Assembly (NCBI RefSeq): GCF_025147485.1
Contig: NZ_CP102263.1
Coordinates: forward strand, 3,795,501-3,859,500
Source of the DNA: Bacteroides uniformis
GTDB lineage: Bacteria; Bacteroidota; Bacteroidia; Bacteroidales; Bacteroidaceae
Reading direction: 5' to 3'
DNA length: 64,000 bases
Shown here: positions 9,401-18,200 of the stretch, one piece after another
Position numbering within the stretch: the stretch's first letter is position 1
How the letters are laid out: each line of letters starts with the position of its first letter
Notes under the pieces: model-generated
Told to the model about the DNA's origin: nothing
Databases searched by the model: none
Seen by the model: only the letters and a program-made list of their open reading frames with translations
Translations under genes and position numbers: made by a program

Positions 9401-9672
9401 AAAGCAAGCATGATGCCGTCCGGGCGCTCCTTCTCTATCACCTTCTCCACGAAGTAAGGAGTGACGGGCAGGAAGTAAATCTGGTCGGCAACTCCTTCCG
9501 AGGTCTGTACCGTGGCAATGTTCGGATTGATGAGAACCGTGTAGATGCCTTCCTCCTTCAATGCCTTGAGCGCCTGCGAACCGGAGTAATCAAATTCTCC
9601 TGCTTCACCGATTTTCAGTGCGCCGGAACCAAGCAGCAAGACTTTCTTTATATTGTTTTCTTTCATTTGCAT
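6430..9672 (-). CDS. carB: Carbamoyl-phosphate synthase large subunit
   Basis: 1080 residues, close to the roughly 1073 of E. coli CarB. The two homologous halves are both visible: each has a pre-ATP-grasp motif (VLLLGSGALKIGEAGEFDYS near residue 10 and VVLGSGAYRIGSSVEFDW near 565) followed by an ATP-grasp domain. Between them is an oligomerisation helical region, and the C-terminal roughly 140 residues form the MGS-like regulatory domain (VDMLSAARMLQKKGYKIFATGG). It combines ammonia delivered by CarA with bicarbonate and two ATP to make carbamoyl phosphate for pyrimidines and arginine. carA is upstream on the same strand, separated by a 211-base spacer with odd tandem repeats. Confidence 0.98.
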   Translation of the reverse strand: MQMKENNIKKVLLLGSGALKIGEAGEFDYSGSQALKALKEEGIYTVLINPNIATVQTSEGVADQIYFLPVTPYFVEKVIEKERPDGIMLAFGGQTALNCGVSLYKDKIFEKYGVTVLGTPVQAIIDTEDREIFVQKLNEIDVKTIKSEAVENAADARRAARELGYPVIVRAAYALGGLGSGFCDNEEELNVLVEKAFSFSPQVLVEKSLKGWKEVEYEVVRDRFDNCITVCNMENFDPLGIHTGESIVIAPSQTLSNTDYHKLRELAIRIIRHIGIVGECNVQYAYDPMSEDYRVIEVNARLSRSSALASKATGYPLAFVAAKLGLGYGLFDLNNSVTKTTSAFFEPALDYVVCKIPRWDLGKFHGVDKELGSSMKSVGEVMAIGRTFEEAIQKGLRMIGQGMHGFVENKELVIADLDKALREPTDKRIFVISKAFRAGYTVDQVHELTKIDRWFLEKLMNIMDTSRELHSFMADGELPMIPVDLLRKAKVQGFSDFQIARALGLEQAMDGEEAILAVRNFRKSAGILPVVKQIDTLAAEYPAQTNYLYLTYSGTANDVRYLGDHKSIVVLGSGAYRIGSSVEFDWCGVQALNTIRQEGYRSVMINYNPETVSTDYDMCDRLYFDELTFERVMDILELENPHGVIVSTGGQIPNNLALRLDAQKVPILGTSARSIDNAEDRDKFSAMLDRIGVDQPEWRALTSLEDINAFVDKVGFPVLVRPSYVLSGAAMNVCSNREELERFLKLAANVSKKHPVVVSQFIEHAKEVEMDAVAQDGEIIAYAISEHIEFAGVHSGDATIQFPPQKLYVETVRRIKRISREIARELNISGPFNIQYLARENDIKVIECNLRASRSFPFVSKVLKINLIELATKVMLGIPVQKPDKNLFDLDYVGIKASQFSFNRLQKADPVLGVDMASTGEVGCIGSDTSCAILKAMLSVGYRIPEKNILLSTGTPKQKVDMLSAARMLQKKGYKIFATGGSSNFLTENGVENTRVYWPSEPERQPQALDMLHRKEIDMVVNIPKNLTAGELDNGYKIRRAAIDLNIPLITNARLASAFINAFCTMTPDDLAIKSWAEYK

Positions 9673-9753
9673 ATCTGTTTATTAAAAATGTAATAGTAGT
9701 AATAAAACCTTATCTTTCTCTTACCTTACACAATCAGTCACTAATTGAATGGC

Positions 9754-9819
9754 ATTCAGTATAGGACTGAAAGGTATTCACTCTGGGACTGAATGACATT
9801 CAGTACGGGACTCATTATA
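9754..9819. repeat. Three tandem copies of a 22-bp degenerate repeat between carA and carB
   Basis: Units begin at 9754, 9776 and 9798. Each starts ATTCA, then seven variable-edged bases, then GGACT. Adjacent units contain both CATTCAGT and ACTGAATG, so they also form short inverted repeats. They sit in the carA-carB spacer, downstream of carA and upstream of carB in the direction of transcription. No terminator with a T-run or promoter consensus is obvious with them. Function unknown; they could bind a regulator or fold in the mRNA. Confidence 0.7.
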
Positions 9820-9883
9820 CCGTCTTTTACATACTGATTATCAAGAGATTACGAACGCAACCATTCTTGATAAAATTCTCTTA

Positions 9884-10960
9884 CTAAAGCAACTTCACAA
9901 AGTCATCAAAAAGAAACTCCGTATCCGTCGGCCCGCTGGCAGCTTCGGGATGAAACTGTGCGGAGAACCAGGGATTGCGTTTGTGGCGGATTCCTTCATT
10001 AGAACCATCGTTCATATTGATGAAAAGCGGTTCCCAGTCTTCTGTCAGCGTGTTGTTGTCTACGGCATACCCATGATTCTGTGAGGTGATGAAGCAACGT
10101 TCCGTACCCACCATACGCACCGGTTGGTTATGGCTGCGGTGGCCGTATTTCAATTTGTATATCTTGGCGCCCCCAGCTTTGGAAAGCAACTGGTTTCCCA
10201 TACAGATGCCGAAGATGGGCAGTTTCTCGTTCTGCATTGTCTTGCGGATATGCTGCACGGCAGCATCGCAGGTATCGGGGTCGCCAGGGCCGTTGGAGAT
10301 GAACAACCCGTCGAACTCCATCCCAGTATAATCATAGTCCCAGGGAACGCGAATCACTTCCACGTCACGTTTCAGCAGGCAGCGGATGATGTTATGCTTG
10401 ACGCCGCAATCCACAAGGAGCACTTTCTTCTTACCGGTTCCTTCGTTGTAACGGATAACCTCCTTGCAGCTAACTTTATCCACATAATTCACATCGGCAT
10501 AAGAGGCCTCAGGCATTTCATCCGATTCATCATCAAAGGCGATACGTCCCATCATCACCCCATGCTCGCGAAGCACCTTTGTCAGTTCGCGGGTATCGAT
10601 GCCCGTGATGCCCGGAATCTGTTCGCGTTTCAGCCAGTCACCGAGGCTTTCCACCGCATTCCAATGGCTATAATTTTCGCTATAATCGCTTACAATAATG
10701 GCTTCGGCATGGATATGCTCGCTCTCCATAAAAGTGGCAAGCCCATTCGGTTCGAGAGTAAAAGGCGGCACACCGTAATTGCCCACCAACGGATAGGTGA
10801 GCGTCATCAGCTGTCCGGCATACGAAGGGTCGGTCAGGCTTTCGGGATAACCCGTCATGGCTGTGTTGAAGACCACCTCTCCCGCTACCGGTTTTTCAAA
10901 GCCGAACGACTTGCCGTGGAAGCGGCTCCCGTCGTCGAGGATTAGAGTTACATTTCTCAT
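9884..10960 (-). CDS. carA: Carbamoyl-phosphate synthase small (glutaminase) subunit
   Basis: 358 residues. N-terminal CarA-specific domain (LILDDGSRFHGKSFGFEKPVAGEVVFNTAMTGY in pieces) followed by a class I glutamine amidotransferase domain. The nucleophile Cys is in PIFGICMGNQLL and the His-Glu pair in WFSAQFHPEAASGP. It hydrolyses glutamine and channels ammonia to CarB. The start ATG at 10960 lies 9 bases after the purF-like stop, so the genes are almost certainly co-transcribed. Confidence 0.97.
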   Translation of the reverse strand: MRNVTLILDDGSRFHGKSFGFEKPVAGEVVFNTAMTGYPESLTDPSYAGQLMTLTYPLVGNYGVPPFTLEPNGLATFMESEHIHAEAIIVSDYSENYSHWNAVESLGDWLKREQIPGITGIDTRELTKVLREHGVMMGRIAFDDESDEMPEASYADVNYVDKVSCKEVIRYNEGTGKKKVLLVDCGVKHNIIRCLLKRDVEVIRVPWDYDYTGMEFDGLFISNGPGDPDTCDAAVQHIRKTMQNEKLPIFGICMGNQLLSKAGGAKIYKLKYGHRSHNQPVRMVGTERCFITSQNHGYAVDNNTLTEDWEPLFINMNDGSNEGIRHKRNPWFSAQFHPEAASGPTDTEFLFDDFVKLL

Positions 10961-10968
10961 TGATTCAA

Positions 10969-12852
10969 TTAAAATTGATAAACTTGTTCTATATAATCAA
11001 TAAATGCCTTGTTCAGCATCTTCACACCGCCCGGCGTAGGATAATCGCCGCTGAAGTACCAGTCACCCGGATGCTTGGGGCAGGCCTCATGCAGCCCTTC
11101 GAGAGGCTGGTAGACAATCTGCACTTTGGCTTTCGTCCCTTTGGGAGTGAGCAGTTCCACCATCTTGGCAGAGATTTCCTCGTCGGTAAAGGGAGCGTAT
11201 ATCTCCTTCACGTAATTCACCATCTGCTCTTTGGGCAGGCCTACCTGCTCTTTGGACTTGCGGTAGGCGGCGGCAATCACATCGCGCATCTCGCGCTCCT
11301 TCAGCAGTTCCACAGCAGCCTTGAAGGCGATGAATTCGCTCATCTTAGCCATATCGATGCCGTAGTAGTCGGGATAGCGTACCTGCGGTGAAGAGCTTAC
11401 AATGACTATCTTCTTTGGCTCCAGACGGTCAAGGATGCCGATGATGCTCTGCTTCAGGGTGGTTCCACGCACTATCGAGTCGTCGATGATGACCAGATTA
11501 TCCACTCCCGGGACAAGGCTTCCGTAAGTGATGTCGTACACATGGGCGGCAAGGTCGTTCCGGCTGTTTCCTTCGGCAATGAAGGTACGCAGCTTGATGT
11601 CCTTGATGGCCACTTTCTCGCTCCGTATGCGCCGCGACAAGATATGCTCCAGTTCGTCGTGGCTGGGACTATGCCCCAAGGCGGCAATCTGCTGCACCTT
11701 CTCCTCGTTGAGGTAGTCGTCCAATCCCTGCAACATACCGTAGAAGGCGACTTCCGCCGTATTGGGGATGAAGGAGAAGACGGTATGGTCCACATCGTTG
11801 TCGATGGCTTTCAATATGTTGGGTACAAGTTTCTCACCCAGCAGTTTACGTTCCCGGTAAATGTCCACATCACTGCCCCGGCTGAAGTAGATGCGCTCGA
11901 AGGAACAAGGTTTCACCTCGCGCGGCTTGTTGATTTGCACGGTGCGCACCTTGCCGGCCTTGTTGATAAACATGGCTTGTCCGGGTTGCAGCTCCTTGAT
12001 GGATTCGACAGGAACATTAAGGGCTGTCTGTATCACGGGACGTTCGCTGGCAAGCACCGCTATCTCGTCGTCCTGATACCAGAAGGCTGTACGGATGCCC
12101 CATGGGTCGCGTACGGCAAAAGTCTCTCCGCTTCCGGTAAGTCCGCACATCACGTATCCCCCGTCCCACTCCTTGCTCGAAGTGCGCAGTACGTTGGCAA
12201 GGTCGATGTGGTTTTCTATATAACGGGTGATGTCCATGCCTGCCAGCCCTTCCGCTTCGGCAAGGTTGAAGAGGCGCTCCACTTCGCGGTCGAGGCGATG
12301 TCCCAACTGCTCCAGCATGATGTAGGTATCGGCATATTTGCGCGGATGCTGGCCGATGGCGGTAATGCGTGCGAAGATTTCATCCACATTCGTCATGTTG
12401 AAGTTGCCGCAGAGGGCAAGATTCTTGGCACGCCAGTTGTTTCTCCGGAGGAACGGGTGCACGTACGAGATGCCGGACTTTCCGGTAGTGGAGTAACGCA
12501 GGTGTCCCATATAGACCTCCCCTGCAAAGGGCAGCACACGCTTGGCATAGTCCGCATCATGCAGCTGTTCCTTGGTCAAGTCCTTGAAGTGACCCTGCAC
12601 CGTACCGAAAATTTCGGTAATGGCGCCCGAGCCGAGAGCACGCTCACGGAACATATATTCCTCGCCGGGACTGGCTTCCAGTTTCACGCAGGCCAGTCCG
12701 GCACCTTCCTGCCCACGGTTGTGTTGTTTCTCCATCAGGAGATAGAGCTTGTTGAGTCCGTACATCCATGTTCCGTACTTCTCTTCATAGTACTCCAGCG
12801 GTTTCAGCAGGCGTATCATGGCGACGCCGCATTCATGCTTCAGTTGTTCCAT
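10969..12852 (-). CDS. purF: Amidophosphoribosyltransferase, long Bacteroidota form
   Basis: 627 residues. N-terminal Ntn-hydrolase glutamine amidotransferase domain: the catalytic Cys is residue 8 (EQLKHECGVAMI), implying removal of a short propeptide, and RGQEGAGLA and GHLRYSTTGKSG are the substrate-binding motifs. A C-terminal phosphoribosyltransferase domain has the PRPP loop VIIDDSIVRGTT. It makes 5-phosphoribosylamine from PRPP and glutamine, the first purine step. At 627 residues it is longer than the usual 470-510 residues of PurF; insertions lie in both domains. I recall this long form as common in Bacteroides, but whether it is the only PurF of the cell cannot be seen here. Confidence 0.88.
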   Translation of the reverse strand: MEQLKHECGVAMIRLLKPLEYYEEKYGTWMYGLNKLYLLMEKQHNRGQEGAGLACVKLEASPGEEYMFRERALGSGAITEIFGTVQGHFKDLTKEQLHDADYAKRVLPFAGEVYMGHLRYSTTGKSGISYVHPFLRRNNWRAKNLALCGNFNMTNVDEIFARITAIGQHPRKYADTYIMLEQLGHRLDREVERLFNLAEAEGLAGMDITRYIENHIDLANVLRTSSKEWDGGYVMCGLTGSGETFAVRDPWGIRTAFWYQDDEIAVLASERPVIQTALNVPVESIKELQPGQAMFINKAGKVRTVQINKPREVKPCSFERIYFSRGSDVDIYRERKLLGEKLVPNILKAIDNDVDHTVFSFIPNTAEVAFYGMLQGLDDYLNEEKVQQIAALGHSPSHDELEHILSRRIRSEKVAIKDIKLRTFIAEGNSRNDLAAHVYDITYGSLVPGVDNLVIIDDSIVRGTTLKQSIIGILDRLEPKKIVIVSSSPQVRYPDYYGIDMAKMSEFIAFKAAVELLKEREMRDVIAAAYRKSKEQVGLPKEQMVNYVKEIYAPFTDEEISAKMVELLTPKGTKAKVQIVYQPLEGLHEACPKHPGDWYFSGDYPTPGGVKMLNKAFIDYIEQVYQF

Positions 12853-12861
12853 CTATCTATT

Positions 12862-12991
12862 TACAATTTACCATTTACAATGTACAATTTTAAGTGTACA
12901 ATTTTCTTTTCCTTATTATAGCATACAATTACCATTTACATTTACCCCTCCCAAGCGCAGCCCCATTGTACATTGTAAATGGTAAATTGTA
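12862..12991. repeat. 27-bp perfect inverted repeat flanking 76 bases in the purF-glmS spacer
   Basis: 12862-12888 is the exact reverse complement of 12965-12991. The arms consist of AT-rich GTAAATGGTAAATTGT-like sequence, and the spacer just before the right arm contains AGCGCAGCCCC. The same GCGCAGCC block followed by an AAAT/GTAAAT-rich arm recurs at 60617-60640 and 63301-63320, so I regard this as one member of a family of small palindromic intergenic elements (REP-like or MITE-like). No ORF is present. Confidence 0.8.
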
Positions 12992-12998
12992 CATGTCC

Positions 12999-14843
12999 TC
13001 ATTCTACAGTCACCGACTTCGCAAGATTCCTCGGCTGGTCCACATCCATTCCCTTGCACACGGCAATGTGATAGGCAAGTAATTGCAGAGGTACCGTAGT
13101 TATTAACGGATCAAGGCACTCCATTGTTTCGGGAAGCTCGATGCAAGTGTCGGCTATTTTACTGATGACCGTATCTCCCTTTGTCACAATGGCGATAACC
13201 CTGCCTTTACGCGCCTTTATTTCCTGGATATTGCTCAGCACCTTTTCGTAAAGCCCATTCCGGGTGGCAATAACCACCACCGGCATCTCGGCATCCACCA
13301 GGGCAATGGGGCCGTGCTTCATTTCGGCGGCAGGATAGCCCTCGGCATGGATATACGAAATCTCCTTCAACTTCAAAGCACCTTCCAGGGCTACGGGATA
13401 ACTGTATCCGCGTCCCAGATAGATAAAGTTGTGTGCATAGGTGAATATCTTGGAAAGTTCCGCTATACGGTCGTTCAGTTTCAAGACCTCCTTCATCTTG
13501 TCGGGGATATGTCCCAATTCCTTGACAATTGCCAGGTATTGCCCTTCGTCCATCGTCTTTTTCTCTTTGGCAAGTGTCAGGGCCAGCATGGTAAGCACCG
13601 TTACCTGCCCGGTGAAGGCTTTGGTGGATGCCACCCCTATTTCCGGTCCCACGTGGATATAGGAACCCGTGTGCGTGGCACGGGGAATGCTGGAACCGAC
13701 GGCATTGCAGATGCCATATATAAATGCCCCACGATTTCTGGCAAGCTCCACGGCAGCCAGCGTATCGGCCGTTTCACCGCTTTGCGAGATGGCAATCACC
13801 ACATCGTTGCTGTCAATCACCGGGTCGCGGTAACGGAACTCACTGGCATACTCCACCTCCACCGGAATACGGCAGAAGCTTTCAATCAAATGCTTGCCGA
13901 TGAGGGCGGCATGCCATGACGTACCGCATGCCACGATGACGAAGCGTTTGGCCGCCAGCAGACGTTCCTTATAATCAATCACTGCAGAAAGAACCACGTT
14001 CGTACCCTCCACATTGATACGCCCGCGCATGCAGTCGCGAATGCAGCCGGGCTGTTCGAAGATTTCCTTCAGCATGAAGTGCGGATAGCCTCCCTTCTCC
14101 AGCTGGCCGAGATTGAGCGCTACCGTCTTTACCTCGTGCGGACATTCCACATTCTTCAGGTTAACAACCTTCAGCTTCTCTCCCCGGCGGATGAGGGCAA
14201 TCTCTTCGTCTTCCAGATACACCACCTTATCCGTATATTCCACAATCGGCGTGGCATCCGAAGCCAGGAAAAACTCACCTTCACCGATGCCCACCACCAG
14301 CGGACTGCTCTTGCGTGCAGCGATTATCCCATCCGGATTGTCCTTGTCGAGCACCGCAATGGCATACGCCCCAATCACTTCCTGCAAGGCAAGTTGCACT
14401 GCCGTCAGCAGGTCAATATGGTTTGTCACCTGAATGTATTCGATGAGCTGTACCAGCACCTCGGTATCAGTGCTGCTTTTAAATACATAACCTTTGGCTT
14501 GAAGTTTTTCTTTAAGGACGGCGTAGTTTTCAATAATGCCGTTATGGATGAGGGCGAGGCGTTCGGAAGAGGAATAATGGGGATGGGCATTGACGGAACA
14601 AGGTTCTCCATGAGTAGCCCAACGTGTATGTGCAATACCAATGTTACCGGAAATATCTTTTTGAGCAACGAAAGTTTCAAGTTCCGAAACCTTACCTTTC
14701 GCTTTGTACACGTTCAACTGTCGGTTATCACTGATTAATGCTACCCCTGCACTATCATATCCACGGTACTCCAACCGCTTCAGACCCTTGATAAGAATGG
14801 GGTAGGCTTTCCTTTGACCTATATAGCCTACTATTCCACACAT
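12999..14843 (-). CDS. glmS: Glutamine--fructose-6-phosphate aminotransferase (isomerizing)
   Basis: 614 residues. Starts MCGIVGYIG with the catalytic Cys at residue 2 after Met removal, followed by the glutaminase domain (GIAHTRWATHGEP, NAHPH). The C-terminal half contains two SIS sugar-isomerase domains (VACGTSWHAA, SQSGETADTLAAVE, and AEGYPAAEMKHGPIALVD), and ends KSVTVE as in the family. It makes glucosamine-6-phosphate for peptidoglycan and lipid A. The spacer to purF holds a 27-bp inverted repeat. I looked for a glmS ribozyme upstream of the start and see none, as expected outside Gram-positive bacteria. Confidence 0.98.
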   Translation of the reverse strand: MCGIVGYIGQRKAYPILIKGLKRLEYRGYDSAGVALISDNRQLNVYKAKGKVSELETFVAQKDISGNIGIAHTRWATHGEPCSVNAHPHYSSSERLALIHNGIIENYAVLKEKLQAKGYVFKSSTDTEVLVQLIEYIQVTNHIDLLTAVQLALQEVIGAYAIAVLDKDNPDGIIAARKSSPLVVGIGEGEFFLASDATPIVEYTDKVVYLEDEEIALIRRGEKLKVVNLKNVECPHEVKTVALNLGQLEKGGYPHFMLKEIFEQPGCIRDCMRGRINVEGTNVVLSAVIDYKERLLAAKRFVIVACGTSWHAALIGKHLIESFCRIPVEVEYASEFRYRDPVIDSNDVVIAISQSGETADTLAAVELARNRGAFIYGICNAVGSSIPRATHTGSYIHVGPEIGVASTKAFTGQVTVLTMLALTLAKEKKTMDEGQYLAIVKELGHIPDKMKEVLKLNDRIAELSKIFTYAHNFIYLGRGYSYPVALEGALKLKEISYIHAEGYPAAEMKHGPIALVDAEMPVVVIATRNGLYEKVLSNIQEIKARKGRVIAIVTKGDTVISKIADTCIELPETMECLDPLITTVPLQLLAYHIAVCKGMDVDQPRNLAKSVTVE

Positions 14844-15211
14844 AATGTATCAGTATTTGATTTTGCGCTGCAAATATACATATTCTTAAGAACATAAAGT
14901 TAATCTTTCCACTATTTATTTATCAAAAGAATAGAAAAAAGTTGTTTTTACATCAAAAAGTTAAAGAAAGTGTTATTTTAAAAGCAAAAGGCTTAATTTA
15001 CAAATCCAAATCAAACCGTCTGATTTTGATTTAGGATTAAAAGAAAACAGAGGGTGTTTTCTATCAATTCATAACTTCATCTTCTATCGCAGGAATTTTG
15101 CAAGAAAGAAGGCAGGAATACATATTAGCATTTTGCAATTAATACCATATATTTGCCGAACATTTTGAAACCACAAACAATATTATACAGCAATAAAGAA
15201 AGCTTATAATC
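14844..15211. promoter_or_regulatory. Divergent glmS/gltB promoter region
   Basis: 368 bases without a gene. On the minus strand 14878-14871 reads TATATTTG, a -7 element for glmS; on the plus strand 15148-15155 reads TATATTTG, a -7 element about 57 bases before gltB. Neither has a clear TTTG at the -33 spacing. The middle (about 14900-15120) is very AT-rich and shows no leader peptide, terminator or riboswitch that I can recognise. Confidence 0.55.
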
Positions 15212-18200
15212 ATGAAACAAGAACTTTTTAACAACAAAACAAAAGCAGAGGATTACCAGCGACAGCCCAAACAGTTGGGCTTGTATGAGGCATCCCATGA
15301 GCACGATGCCTGCGGAGTAGGCATGCTGGTCAATATCCAGGGAGGAAAATCACATGAACTGGTAGAATCAGCATTGAAGGTACTGGAAAACATGCGCCAC
15401 CGTGGAGCGGAAGGGGCGGACAACAAAACCGGAGACGGCGCCGGCATCATGCTGCAGATACCGCACGAATTCATTCTGTTGCAGGGCATTCCCGTTCCCG
15501 AGAAGGGAAAATACGGCACCGGCCTGCTTTTCCTTCCCAAAGACGGAAAAGACCAGGCTGTCATCTTGAGCGTCATTATCGAAGAGATTGAAAAGGAGGG
15601 ATTGACCCTGATGCATCTGCGCAACGTGCCCACTTGCCCCGAAATATTGGGAGAAGCGGCTCTTGCCAACGAACCGGACATCAAGCAAATTTTCATCACC
15701 GGATTTACGGAAAGCGAAACCGCCGACCGCAAACTCTATATAATAAGGAAAAGGATAGAGAACAGAATACGCAAGTCGGACATCCCCACCCGCGAGGATT
15801 TCTACATCGTCTCGCTCTCTACGAAGAACATCGTCTACAAGGGCATGCTCTCTTCCTTGCAGTTGCGCAACTACTTCCCCGACCTCACCAACAGCTACTT
15901 CACCAGCGGACTGGCATTGGTGCACTCCCGTTTCAGCACCAACACTTTCCCCACCTGGGGACTGGCACAGCCTTTCCGCCTGCTGGCACACAACGGCGAA
16001 ATCAATACCATCCGCGGCAACCGCGGCTGGATGGAAGCCCGTGAGAGTGTACTCTCCTCTCCCGCCTTGGGAGACATCCGGGAGATACGCCCCATCGTGC
16101 AACCGGGCATGAGCGACAGTGCCTCGCTGGACAATGTGCTCGAGTTTCTCATCATGTCAGGCCTGAGCCTGCCGCACGCCATGGCCATGCTCGTGCCGGA
16201 ATCTTTCAACGAAAAGAATCCCATCAGCGAAGATTTAAAAGCTTTCTATGAATACCACTCCATCCTGATGGAGCCGTGGGACGGACCGGCGGCACTGCTT
16301 TTCAGCGACGGGCGCTATGCAGGCGGCATGCTCGACAGAAACGGACTGCGCCCTGCACGCTACCTGATTACGCAGGGCGGCATGATGGTAGTGGCCAGCG
16401 AAGTCGGCGTGATGGATTTCGAGCCGGGAGACATCAAGGAAAAAGGACGCCTGCAACCGGGCAAGATACTGCTTATAGACACCGAGAAAGGCGAAATATA
16501 TTATGACGGCGAACTGAAGAAACAACTTGCCGAAGCCAAACCATACCGCACTTGGCTGGCCGGCAACCGCATCGAGCTGGACGAACTGAAAAGCGGTCGC
16601 AAAGTCTCCCATAGCGTGGAGAACTACGACAGCATGCTGCGCATCTTCGGCTACTCCAAAGAAGACGTGGAACGGCTGATTGTCCCGATGTGTACCATCG
16701 GTGCCGAACCCATCAACTCCATGGGCAATGACACCCCGCTGGCAGTACTCTCGGACAAGCCGCAACTACTGTACAACTATTTCCGCCAGCAGTTTGCCCA
16801 AGTCACCAACCCTCCTATCGACCCGATACGCGAAGAACTGGTAATGTCGCTGACCGAGTACATCGGAGCCGTAGGCATGAACATACTGACACCCAGCGAA
16901 AACCATTGCAAGATGGTGAGGTTGAACCATCCCATCCTGAACAACGCCCAGCTGGATATTCTCTGCAACATCCGGTACAAAGGCTTCAAGACCGTGAAAC
17001 TGCCCCTGCTCTTCGAAGTGGCAAAAGGGTGCCAGGGATTGCAGGAAGCATTGGCAACCCTCTGCAAGCAGGCGGAAGAATCCGTCAACGAAGGAGTGAA
17101 CTACATCGTGCTTTCCGACCGCGACGTAGACGCCACCCATGCCGCCATTCCGTCACTGCTTGCCGTGTCGGCGGTACACCACCATCTTATCTCCGTGGGC
17201 AAACGGGTGCAGACGGCACTGATTGTAGAAAGCGGCGAAATCCGCGAAGTGATGCACGCCGCACTGCTGCTGGGCTTCGGAGCCAGCGCACTGAATCCGT
17301 ATATGGCTTTTGCCGTCATCGACAAACTGGTGAACGAAAAGGAAATACAGCTCGACTACGCCACTGCCGAAAAGAAATATATCAAGTCCGTCTGCAAAGG
17401 CTTGTTCAAGATTATGAGCAAGATGGGCATCAGCACCATCCGTTCTTACCGGGGCGCGAAAATTTTCGAGACCGTAGGACTGAGCGAGGAGTTGAGCAAT
17501 GCCTACTTTGGCGGACTGAGTTCACGCATCGGAGGCATACGCCTGGATGAAGTGGCACGCGACGCCATCGCCTTCCACAAGGAAGGGATGGAGGTTCTTA
17601 AAAAGAAGGGGGAAGCGGAGTTATTGCCGAACCGCGGACTGTATGCCTTCCGCAAGGATGGTGAGAAGCACGCCTGGAACCCGGAAACCATCAGCACACT
17701 GCAACTTGCCACACGCCTGGGAAGCTATAAGAAATTCAAGGAGTTCACTGCCATGGTAGACAGCAAGGAATCTCCCATCTTCCTGCGCGATTTCCTCGAC
17801 TTCCGCCGCGCTCCTATCAGCATAGACCGGGTGGAACCGGTAGAGAACATCGTACAGCGCTTTGTCACCGGCGCCATGTCCTACGGCTCCATCAGCCGCG
17901 AAGCCCACGAAGCCATGGCTATTGCCATGAACAAGCTGCATGGCCGGAGCAATACGGGCGAAGGAGGCGAAGACCGGGCACGCTTCATGCCGCGCGAAGA
18001 CGGCACCAATCTGCGCAGCGCCATCAAGCAGGTGGCCTCAGGACGTTTCGGTGTCACCGCAGAATATCTGGTGAATGCGGACGAAATACAGATAAAGATT
18101 GCCCAAGGCGCCAAGCCGGGCGAAGGTGGGCAGCTGCCGGGCTTCAAAGTGGATGAAGTGATTGCCAAGACACGCCACTCCATTCCGGGCATCTCGCTGA

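Noticed and set aside
14844..15211. glmS ribozyme or other riboswitch before glmS/gltB
   Set aside because: No conserved ribozyme core or pairing pattern is visible; the region is AT-rich promoter DNA.
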